Shown one piece after another: positions 1-7,051 of a stretch of 12,500 nucleotides of DNA. The DNA comes from Theodoxus fluviatilis (Eukaryota > Mollusca > Gastropoda > Cycloneritida > Neritidae): the NCBI GenBank assembly GCA_034096865.1, contig JAWQFJ010028233.1:7501-20000 (forward strand), in the 5' to 3' direction. The position numbers were made by a program, and so were the translations under genes. Numbering within the stretch: the first letter of the stretch is position 1; each line of letters begins with the position of its first letter. Under the pieces are notes generated by a model, which was not told where the DNA came from, ran no database searches, and saw only the letters and a program-made list of their open reading frames with translations.

Positions 1-889
1 ATTTCTCAATATAATAAACAATGCATCTCTTGAAACACTGGCAAAGGCTTTGCAAAAATCAATAATTGCTGCATACACTTTCTTTCTCCTCCCTAGATAT
101 CTTTCTATGAGACCATGTAGAGTGAAGATGTTGTCAACTGTACTATTTTCTCTTCGAAAACCAGCTTGCTCCTCTCCAATCAGTCCATGCTCTTCCGTCC
201 ACTCTTGTAAACGATAATTTAGAACATGCAGTAAAACCTTACTCAATGTACCTGTTAAGGATATACCTCTATAATTATTTGGATCATTACAGTTGCTTTT
301 TTGTATAATGGCACAATGATTGATTCTCGCCAAATACTAGGAAACGAGCCACCACTAAAAATAGCATTGAACAAAGTATGCAGATAAGGTAGCAGCAGAC
401 TAGTAGAGGACTTTAACATTTCCGCTAATATTTTGTCCGATCCAGAAGCCTTGTGCTTCTTCAACTGGTCAATTGCAGATTTTATTTCTTCTTCTGTTAT
501 TTCATTATTTAGATCATTCTCTTCATCTTCCTCTGCACAAAGCTCTCCTGACTCTAGGTTAGATGCGCCAACTGGTGTGGCTTCTTGGAAGATCCGTTTA
601 AAATAATTTAACAATTATCTTTTGATATATTACGAGACGTTTGATATCTTCGGCTTAATTTTCTAATGTAACTCCAGAGCATTTGTGAGTCATTCACATG
701 GCTAGACAGAGTTGCTGATACAGATTCTTGATATTTAACCTTTTTCGTTTTTATCAGGAGCTTGAATGTCTTTCTACATGTAAAATGCTGCACTTTATCT
801 TTTTCCTGCGATGTCTTCCTAAAGAAACGGAAATATCCTCTAACTGTTCTTCTCATTTCGTAACATTCCTTATCATACCAAAGAATTTT
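1..889 (-). pseudogene. LINE ORF2, linker and N-terminal part of reverse transcriptase (frameshifted, truncated by window edge)
   Basis: This is the part of ORF2 downstream of the endonuclease. It reads a basic linker (about 856-608), then a typical pre-RT segment ending in a 'HKASGSDKI' block (about 614-420), then RT blocks. One frame ends near 255; the next frame carries the 'NDPNNYRGISL' block (about 290-245), 'GEEQAGFR' (about 180-155) and motif A around 67-38. Motif A reads IIDFCKAFASV: the first Asp, expected to be catalytic, is kept, but the second Asp of the usual KAFD block is Ala. The YxDD box lies outside the window. At least two frame changes occur, near 885-895 (just after the endonuclease) and near 296-303 at an A-run. 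With the breaks in the endonuclease part, this is a dead copy. Identification as LINE RT is firm; the clade is not. Confidence 0.85.
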
Positions 890-1983
890 CTACGTAAACT
901 CCTATCATATACAAAAGTTTTTCCCATACATTTTGCTGGTTCAAGTAGACACTTTGTTAGCTTACTCACTTCTTCGTCAACATCGAGGTTCGCAGATTCA
1001 CCCATTTGTTTTTGTTTCCCAGATCTCAGCATAACCATATTCTTCTCTACAGCAATTTGTAAGTCCCCTCTGTACTGTTCAGTCAATGAAACATCCCAAA
1101 TTATTTTACTTTCTCTTACGCTCACTTGATCATGCTTCATCGTGACTTTACATGCAGCTGTTAATTCTAGATACAAGTGAGAAGACAAGACAGAAGTCAT
1201 AATTTTGAAGTCTGCACATACTTCTGAGATACCTCTAGTAACAATGAAATAATCTATCACACTCTTTCCGCTTGGTGATAAAAAAAGTAAATTCACCTGA
1301 TTCTGGAAACTCTTCACTGCCATTCAAAATTGACAACTCAAATGACATACACAGTGACAAAAGTGACCAGCCATATTCGTTAAGACCCTTGTCCTGTGAA
1401 AGCCGCCTTTCCACAACTGCCTCTGATCTAGCATCGTACATATTCCAATATGTCGAAATATTGTAATGACCCATTCTACTATTCAAATCTCCACAAAGCA
1501 GGATGTCGCAATCAGGGTACTGAGAACACAATTCAGACATACACGTTTCTAGTATGGTTAACCCATCTGGTTCATCTAAAAAATTGTAGTAAGGTGAGTC
1601 GACTGGTGGGACGTAGACGCTGAACAGAAGAATACCACATGGCGTTGCAAGAAGTGATTTATTGATCTTAAATACAAGAATATTGTCAAACCGACACGGT
1701 ATATGCTGAAAAAAATTATCCAACTTCTTTTCTCACAAGACATAGTACTCCGCCTGATCTTCTTACCTGATTAGACAATTTCTTCGCTGGCGAGACGTAC
1801 ACATCAAAAGTAGAATAAATCACTTGATATATATTCAGAAATGTTTCTGTCAAGCAAACAAATGAAAAACGTTCGACGTAAAGAGAGAAACTCAGGAAAG
1901 TTCAACTTGGAGAGAAGCCCCTCTACGTTCCAGCACAGCAGTTTAAATTCAGCAAATAGAGTTCTCACCCGTTCCCCCTGGCC
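890..1983 (-). pseudogene. LINE ORF2, apurinic-like endonuclease domain (multiple frameshifts)
   Basis: This encodes an endonuclease/exonuclease/phosphatase-fold domain, which in LINEs nicks target DNA to prime reverse transcription. In order on the minus strand: a 'CWNVEGL' start block (about 1940-1920), 'VYVPP' (about 1620), 'LLCGDLNSR' (about 1505-1480, the GDxN metal/phosphate motif), 'SVIDYFIVT' (about 1265-1240) and 'SSHLYL' (about 1190). The last block is normally SDH, so the catalytic Asp appears to be replaced by Ser. The reading frame breaks at TGA 1806-1804, near 1715, near 1282 in a T-run, and near 890. Upstream, the frame stays open to a TAA at 2052-2050, just inside the junction with the palindromic insertion. 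Domain identity is very likely; inactivity follows directly from the breaks. Confidence 0.85.
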
Positions 1984-2067
1984 ATTGACGGTAGTCGCAG
2001 GAGATCCGCGTGTGACTGGACCCGATCTATCCCGACCGAGGCCACACCTTTAAAGAGGCTGTCTGTC

Positions 2068-2080
2068 ACCCCGATAAGAC
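2068..2080. repeat. Left copy of 13-bp target-site duplication
   Basis: accccgataagac occurs here and again, identically, at 2735-2747, exactly at the two edges of the palindromic insertion. Outside these copies the sequence is LINE. The duplication therefore looks like the target site copied when the fold-back element integrated. Confidence 0.75.
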
Positions 2081-2734
2081 GGGGAGGGGCCGCTATTGCG
2101 GAGGGCCGCTGTTGCGGAGGGCCGCTATTGCGGGATTTTTTCAACAAAAGTTCATCAGGCAATTTTGATTCTTTTGTCCTAAAACGCATAAAAAACCATA
2201 ATATTTTTTTTACTTTTTTTGGAACTTTTTTTTCTATTGCGGGGGGCCGCTATTGCGGGATTTTTTCAACAAAAGTTTCTCAGGCAATTTTGATTCTTTT
2301 GTCCTAAAACGCATAAAAAACCATAAAATGTATGTTACTTTTTTTTCAACTTAGAAAAATTTTCGGGTTGAAAAAAAAGTAACATACATTTTATGTTTTT
2401 TTAATGCGTTTTAGGACAAAAGATTCAAAATTGCCTGAGGAACTTTTGTTGAAAAAATCCCGCAATAGCGGCCCCTCGCAATAGAATTTTTTTTTAAGTA
2501 ACAAAACTATTATGGTTTTTATGCGTTTTAGGACAAAAGAATGAAAATTGCCTAAGGAACTTTTGTTGAAAAAATCCCGCAATAGCGGCCCCCCGCAATA
2601 GAAAAAAAAGTTTAAAAAAAAGTAACAAAACTATTATGGTTTTTATGCGTTTTAGGACAAAAAAAAATCAAAATTGCCTGAGGAACTTTTGTTGAAAAAA
2701 TCCCGCAATAGCGGCCCTCCGCAATAGAGAGCCG
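2081..2734. mobile_element. Palindromic fold-back element inserted in the LINE
   Basis: The 654 bp are built from about five copies of a ~120-bp AT-rich unit. Two copies point one way (about 2116-2350) and three the other way (about 2367-2730), around a 16-nt loop at 2351-2366. Each unit runs from a CCGCTATTGCGG block through T-rich DNA, a 'TCCTAAAACGCATAAAAAACC' -like core and another T-run. Both edges carry extra CCGCTATTGCGG/GAGGGCCGC copies. A perfect 13-bp direct repeat (accccgataagac) sits immediately outside both edges. Removing the element and one repeat copy rejoins the LINE. There is no coding capacity beyond accidental frames, so this is probably a non-autonomous fold-back or MITE-like element. 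A 13-bp duplication does not clearly match the common DNA-transposon superfamilies, so the family is unknown. Confidence 0.75.
2322..2395. repeat. Perfect 29-bp inverted repeat with 16-nt loop, centre of the fold-back element
   Basis: Positions 2322-2350 and 2367-2395 are exact reverse complements, separated by 16 nt (2351-2366). Pairing continues outwards with mismatches through the neighbouring unit copies to the edges of the element. As single-stranded DNA or RNA this would make a very long hairpin; as duplex DNA it could extrude a cruciform. Confidence 0.9.
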
Positions 2735-2747
2735 ACCCCGATAAGAC
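2735..2747. repeat. Right copy of 13-bp target-site duplication
   Basis: This is the second perfect copy of accccgataagac. On the minus strand it lies in LINE coding-like sequence reading QSYRG, which after removal of the insertion continues into the sequence left of 2068. Confidence 0.75.
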
Positions 2748-3608
2748 TGCCTGATGCACTCCTCCACAACACAACAGTTCCTCTGTCTCTGTAGATACTG
2801 GGCTGTGGCCTGGACGTCAGGTGTGTGGAGAACAAGCCGCGGTAGGGCCATTTGGTTGTGCAGCATAAGGCTGTCTAAGCCTGCCGCGCCACACACTCTG
2901 CTGGGAATGTTCACGCGCAGTCTCTGACGCACTATCCTCGCCCTGAGACGTGCAGACAGGTACTCCGACGTCTGCCCTTGCATCCGCGAATGTGTCCTCG
3001 TCACAGTCACCTTCGCCAGTTTCCCCACCCCGTGCCTCCTCAAACTATTGAGTGACGTTCCTGGTCGTCGTCGCTGTGTTCAACCAATCGACGAGAGAGG
3101 TTTGCGAGGCACCTGCACGATGCGGGCAAGCCGCACGTGCGTCTACGCTCACAGACACTCCCGCCTGCACGGATGCAGCGTGCTGGCTGCGACTTAGTGC
3201 CCTCAGGGTCATATCAGCGTGGCCGATGGGTACTGTCGTCATTCCGTCGCGTGACCCAGTACCAGGCAGCGAAACACTTGTAGCAGAAGTTGGGTGATCT
3301 TGACTCTGCTGGATGACAGGCTCCAGATTTGCGTCTCTAGCAGAGGAGGGAACCGTGTGCTGTACACTTTCATCCCGCGCCAAAACGATTGGTCGTTGTG
3401 CCACAGGCACATCATCGGAGTGTTCAGGCAGACCGTCTTTACTTCCACGTGCACTTCCTCTCAATGTGGGCGCGTGATCGGGAGAACAGCCTTTTGTCTG
3501 CTGTGAAAAGGTTCCTATGTTGAGAGAGACGAGGTTTCTTTCATCTACCGTATAGTTCCTGTTTCGTTGGTGACGAGGCTTCCCCCGATTCGAGGCGGAG
3601 GGAAGATT

Positions 3609-3624
3609 GGGGGGGGGGGGGGGG
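3609..3624. repeat. Poly-G (16 nt) homopolymer
   Basis: This run of 16 G on the plus strand (C on the LINE coding strand, encoding a Pro run) lies 45 nt past the ORF1 stop. Such runs slip easily in replication and sequencing, so the frame around it should not be trusted to the base. Confidence 0.9.
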
Positions 3625-3668
3625 TCGTGGAGGGACTGGTGACGCATGGCTGGCCTGGTGTTCCTGTG

Positions 3669-4802
3669 CTACCTCTGCAGTCTCACTCCGAAGGTTTGTC
3701 TGTGACTGGTATTCTCCCCTGCGTGAGTGGCCTCTTTGGTTGAGTTTGATCCTCCGTCAGATTGCTGGGGTCTGGCATCCGATCTCTGCGTGTCCCGGTA
3801 AAACAGCTTGTTGTTTCTGAAGTAGCCTGTCTTTCCCTGGCTGTGAAGATCGCGCAGAGTAGCTGCTTGTCGTGCTGTCAGCTCTCCGGATATCCTGATG
3901 CCTCTCTGCCTTAGCTGTTCCCGCCCTCGTTGAAGCAGAGTGAGCTTGCCTGACCAGGTGGCGAATGACACGAATATCGGGCGGGAGCGATCCTGCTCTC
4001 TGCTCCTCGCACCTAGTCTCTGCACGCGCACAATCTCATGCTTACTCCAGTCAACATCAGACACGGCTTGCTTGAGCAGATCTACCACAGCATTCAGACA
4101 GTCCCAATATGTTTCTTTCCCAGGCTCGTGTACGCCAAACATTCGGACGTTGTTCCTACGCATGTCTTGATCGAGCCTCTCTCTTTCTCTATCAGCTTTA
4201 TTCAGACTGTCGGTGTATTCAACTCTGCATAAGTTCAGTCGCTCCCTCAAGTCACTTTGTTCCGCTTGGATTGATTGATTCCATCCAATCAAATATTGGT
4301 ACCACGTTTGTGACTTCTTCTCACTTTCCTGAATCGATAGTTTCATTTGCTCTTGCTGATCTCCAAGCCATTTAACGTAGTTTTTGGTGTACGTAATGTC
4401 ACTTTGGAGAGCGTCAAATCTATCATTCATTACATTCATCATTTTCCCTATGCTTTCATTCATTTGCACACTCAGGGACTCGATTTGCTCGGCAAAATTG
4501 GGCACATTCGTTTCGTCGCTGATACTCACTCTCTGGGGTGTTCCCTCGACTGAGTCAGGCCCGGGGTTTTCTTGTACGTCGTTGCTTCGGAGAATTTGTT
4601 GCGAGAAATCAAGGCAAGCAGTCGGGGTTTCGCTCGGTTTTACAGCACATGAGATCAACAGACACGCGTACATGCAGACGCCGAGAAGGCACACTTTCGC
4701 TACTCCCACCGTAGCTCGACTTGGGCGAGCTTGTCGAGGCCGGCTCGAGTACGTTTTCGCAGCATCGCAGATCACGCCACCAAGCAGAAAAGCACAGAAC
4801 AT
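3669..4802 (-). CDS. LINE ORF1 protein: hydrophobic N-terminus, 2A-like motif, coiled coil, RRM-like domain
   Basis: This is a nucleic-acid-binding ORF1 protein (about 377 residues) of the LINE. I start it at the first ATG (4802-4800); the frame is open back to a TAA just before a TTG at 4886, which is less likely as a start. From the ATG: a short hydrophobic stretch at residues 1-12; a basic segment; a second hydrophobic, Cys-rich stretch of about 20 residues (about 33-54); the 2A-like DVQENPGP at 75-82; a charged coiled coil rich in E, Q, K and R (about 100-215); then an RRM-like domain from 'NNVRMFGV' (about 217) and a C-terminal domain with 'ELTARQAATL' and 'GYFRNNKLFYRD', as in L1-type ORF1 proteins (RRM plus CTD). 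This architecture fits a trimeric RNA chaperone. The frame is uninterrupted to TAG 3671-3669, unlike ORF2, but the element as a whole is dead. Confidence 0.75.
   Translation of the reverse strand: MFCAFLLGGVICDAAKTYSSRPRQARPSRATVGVAKVCLLGVCMYACLLISCAVKPSETPTACLDFSQQILRSNDVQENPGPDSVEGTPQRVSISDETNVPNFAEQIESLSVQMNESIGKMMNVMNDRFDALQSDITYTKNYVKWLGDQQEQMKLSIQESEKKSQTWYQYLIGWNQSIQAEQSDLRERLNLCRVEYTDSLNKADRERERLDQDMRRNNVRMFGVHEPGKETYWDCLNAVVDLLKQAVSDVDWSKHEIVRVQRLGARSREQDRSRPIFVSFATWSGKLTLLQRGREQLRQRGIRISGELTARQAATLRDLHSQGKTGYFRNNKLFYRDTQRSDARPQQSDGGSNSTKEATHAGENTSHRQTFGVRLQR
4557..4580 (-). other. 2A-like ribosome-skipping motif (DVQENPGP) in LINE ORF1
   Basis: The eight codons read DVQENPGP, preceded by ILRSN. 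The known 2A consensus is DxExNPGP; here the NPGP core and leading Asp are intact, while Glu at the third position is Gln. In 2A peptides the ribosome fails to join the last Gly and Pro, so one message yields two proteins. 2A-like sequences near the N-terminus of ORF1 are known from non-LTR elements of sea urchins and other invertebrates. Here it would release an N-terminal hydrophobic segment of about 81 residues from the coiled-coil/RRM protein. Whether the Gln variant works cannot be told from sequence. Confidence 0.7.
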
Positions 4803-5183
4803 TGCACTGACAGCAGTATCAGCCCGTAATTCGCACTCGCCTTCTCGCTCGTAGTCGCTGACACGATGACGCCGAGGCCTAGGCAATTAAACACAAAACA
4901 ATCCGATGTGGGCTCGGTACGTCTCTGTATCCGTCCCCATGTCGGGACCACCAGTGAGCACAATTCACAGTACAGGCAACAAGTACTTTCTCCTAGAAAG
5001 TTGTGAATGCTATGCAAAAATTCGAAATAGAATTTCGAGACTTACTCGGTGCTTGTATCTGTCACATACTGAGAAGCTGCCATTGCATCCTTATTCCAAA
5101 ACAACAACAGCAGCGCAATCTAGAAACCAAAAAGGCGGAGCTCCGGCAAACACGACCGTCACCGTTGAAAGCTATGTAGTGAG

Positions 5184-5187
<4 letters not shown>
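4803..5187 (-). other. Upstream flank of LINE ORF1, possible 5' untranslated region
   Basis: This stretch lies between the first ATG of ORF1 and the GA microsatellite. It contains the TAA just before the alternative TTG start at 4886. No domain or repeat was recognised in it. It may be the 5' UTR and internal promoter region of the LINE, but the junction between element and host DNA was not identifiable. Confidence 0.35.
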
Positions 5188-5246
<59 letters not shown>

Positions 5247-5265
5247 GAGACAGAGACAGAGACAC

Positions 5266-5300
<35 letters not shown>

Positions 5301-5321
5301 CAGAGAGAGAGACAGAGAGAC

Positions 5322-5373
<52 letters not shown>
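5188..5373. repeat. (GA)n / CAGAGA microsatellite, about 186 bp
   Basis: Nearly pure GA dinucleotides with CAGA interruptions in the middle. The plus strand is all purine apart from the interrupting C residues. All long open frames through it (poly-RE, poly-SL) are artefacts of the repeat. The hexamer gagtcc occurs on both sides (5181-5186 and 5371-5376), which may be chance. Confidence 0.97.
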
Positions 5374-5375
<2 letters not shown>

Positions 5376-5952
5376 CGGCGGAGTAATGGGTAGCAAATGA
5401 AAGGAGTTATCAAAATGTGACCCTGATTGCGCCAAGAAGCGTGGTGGTGCTTGCCTGTTTGCAAGCGACGATGGCATACTATGCAGTTTAATCTCTCATC
5501 CGAATATGTTTGTTGATGTGACTCGCTAGGCCGATACGAGCGCCACATTGACGGGGACACTGGAAGGCAGTTCCATAGGTGACCTGAGATGCACCCTCAT
5601 TTTCTCCCTGACAGTGGCGAGTCGGCTCCGTCTGATCTCCTCCAAGATAGCTGTCGCTTTCCTTGCGGCCGCCTTCCAGTTGGTTTGGTCCATCACATAA
5701 ATTCCAGATCTCATGGCGGCAGACAAGAGGCCGGAAGAGTTTATACAGTAAAGTTGGGTTTTTTCTTCCACGCTATTATCCCCTTACCTTCCTTTCCCTC
5801 AAGCTTGAGATTCCAGTAGAGCAGGAAAAGAAGCTCTCACAGTCGGACGTGTCTGGCATATACTCCAAGAAGTAGTAAGAATGGGAGTGAGCATGTTTAT
5901 CGTGGCCTCACTCTAGAGTAATACTGTGTAACATAGAGCCGGAGCTGCTCGA

Positions 5953-5954
<2 letters not shown>
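5374..5954. other. No confident gene; weak exon-like sequence on the minus strand
   Basis: No recognisable gene. Two minus-strand stretches look mildly protein-like: about 5890-5790, which ends in AAG|GTAAGG resembling a splice donor, and 5771-5526, open for about 80 codons (including 'MDQTNWKAAARKATAILEE') to a TAG. They are in different frames and I recognise neither as a known domain. They could be remnants of a repeat or of unannotated exons. Confidence 0.2.

Positions 5955-5983
<29 letters not shown>
5955..5983. repeat. Poly-C tract (29 nt)
   Basis: There are 29 uninterrupted C residues on the plus strand. The complementary G strand could form quadruplex-type structures. The length is likely to be unreliable in sequencing and variable between individuals. 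Confidence 0.97.
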
Positions 5984-5985
<2 letters not shown>

Positions 5986-6110
5986 AGGTGGGACCGCTAT
6001 CTGCTGGACTAAAATTTAAGTTGTGCTACCAAGGTTCTCGAGACAGGCATATGACGACAAGTGATGGATACGCATGAGGTTGCCTCCTTAGGGCCTCTGC
6101 ACACACAACA

Positions 6111-6142
6111 CACCCCCTCCCCACCCACCCACCCACCCCTCC
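6111..6142. repeat. C-rich (CCCA)n tract
   Basis: Short tandem CCCA units inside a C-rich run. Several regularly spaced C-triplets make it a candidate i-motif, with a G-quadruplex on the other strand. Confidence 0.85.
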
Positions 6143-6238
6143 AAGGTTTTCATCGTTAAAGTTATTCCATTGAATCAAACAAGGTTGTTCTTTTTTAAGA
6201 ACACCATTTACAAAAACAACAGTGACGCAACCCTGTAG

Positions 6239-6246
6239 TGACGTCA
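6239..6246. promoter_or_regulatory. Perfect CRE-like palindrome TGACGTCA
   Basis: This is the full 8-bp palindrome bound by CREB/ATF bZIP factors, about 0.8 kb before the WNK start codon. It is suggestive because it is a perfect match and two more copies occur nearby (8326-8333, inside the coding region, and 9181-9188, just after the gene). Function is unproven. Confidence 0.3.
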
Positions 6247-7008
6247 TACGTCGCTTTGAAGTTAGCGACGAGACTACTCGTCTGCAAGGGAAATGAATGT
6301 GTTTGTATTGCACGGAGCCGGCTGCACAGGTCACCAGTCTCGAGCGATGAGACAATGCGTAAGAACCACGCCTCCTCACTACGTCTGTACTTTGTGTTAA
6401 GCCAGTCAAACAGTTGCGCTTTTTCTACAAATCAAGTGATGAATTTTCATCTAGTATGCGTGAATATTCCTATAATTCGAGTGCACTGGAAACCCAAAGG
6501 CTTTTTTTGATGTCCTAGATCGTATAGAATGTCGCGGTTCTGCCTTAACTTCACGTGAACTCTGAACTCTCGTCCTCTGGGAGGGCGTCTACTGCGAAAT
6601 CACACTGCACGAAACGAAGAGTTGCATTCTGCCGAGAAGACGACGAGGCAAGGAGAACTCGCCACAACAAAAGGTTCAGGTATTCATGCCAGTGATACCC
6701 ACAATCCCTTTGTTGAGGGAGTTGATTCACGTAATGACTACAGCTTTATCGTGACTCTCGAGACAAATCTAGAGTTGACAGACAAGAGGTATCATAAAAC
6801 GTCGAGGAACTGTTTGAGGTGATTGTTTTCGGCTTACAAACCCTGGGAACAAACCGCAGTGGCGCTGCATCTACACGCGGCACAAGCTTGTTGATCTCGA
6901 TGAATGCCACCAGAAGTAAACGGGCTATGAATACTAAAACAAGCGAGTTCTAAAAAATTGACGGGAGAAAAGCGAGGGCATAGGAGTCCCCATCACAAGA
7001 TGTGACGT

Positions 7009-7030
7009 GTTTAATTTCATTTCCCTTTAG
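7009..7030 (+). promoter_or_regulatory. Possible splice acceptor in the 5' UTR of the WNK gene
   Basis: A pyrimidine-rich run ending in CCCTTTAG at 7030 lies 21 nt before the kinase ATG, matching the animal 3' splice-site pattern. The same TAG is an in-frame stop, so unspliced the coding frame could not extend further upstream. If used, it would join an upstream exon to the exon holding the whole protein. No matching donor was identified with confidence. Confidence 0.4.
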
Positions 7031-7051
7031 AGAAGGAAAAAGCGGCCTGCG

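Larger units (their letters stand above)
2735..3668 (-). pseudogene. LINE coding-like region between ORF1 and the endonuclease (stops and frame change)
   Basis: Between the TAG that ends ORF1 (3671-3669) and the fold-back insertion lies almost 1 kb that still reads like protein. The same frame as ORF1 is open from 3668 to a TAG at 3047-3045: a Pro/Ser/Arg-rich, probably disordered stretch of about 200 residues with a C-run near its start. Then the frame starting at 3043 is open to the insertion and contains 'SLMLHNQMALPRL' and 'ECIRQSYRG'. The ORF1 frame also stays open for about 75 codons past the second TAG. It could be a C-terminal extension of ORF1 broken by nonsense mutations, an N-terminal extension of ORF2, or a spacer. 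I do not recognise a domain in it. Confidence 0.45.
1..4886 (-). mobile_element. Degenerate APE-type non-LTR retrotransposon (LINE), 3' end off the window
   Basis: Read on the minus strand, the order is a 5' region, an ORF1 with coiled coil and RRM-like domain, an apurinic-type endonuclease, then a reverse transcriptase cut by the window edge at position 1. This order is diagnostic of a two-ORF non-LTR element that copies itself by target-primed reverse transcription. The endonuclease/RT part carries several frameshifts and a stop, so this copy cannot be active. A 654-bp palindromic insertion sits between the ORF1-side and endonuclease-side sequence. The true 5' end is not defined; it may lie anywhere between 4886 and the GA microsatellite at 5188, and no poly(A) tail or flanking duplication can be checked because the 3' end is missing. 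The clade (CR1, L2, Jockey or relative) cannot be settled by reading alone. Confidence 0.88.
5984..7008. other. Upstream flank of the WNK gene; no confident coding sequence
   Basis: About 1 kb without a convincing reading frame. Short open frames (for example 6622-6822) show no known domain and start without ATG. The region probably contains promoter, 5' UTR exon and intron sequence for the kinase gene, because a splice-acceptor-like site sits at its right end. No TATA box was identified with confidence. Confidence 0.35.

Noticed and set aside
2081..2734. A CRISPR-like or satellite array reading of the ~120-bp repeats
   Set aside because: Units are in both orientations, lack unique spacers, number only about five and are bounded by a target-site duplication, which fits a mobile element better.
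2391..2750. Minus-strand frames inside the fold-back element with repeated peptide-like units
   Set aside because: The repeated peptides simply mirror the repeated DNA unit, and the frames are short and differ between copies.
4906..5560. Open frames spanning the GA microsatellite on both strands
   Set aside because: They are artefacts of (GA)n repeats encoding poly-RE or poly-SL, with flanks in LINE upstream DNA or unannotated sequence.
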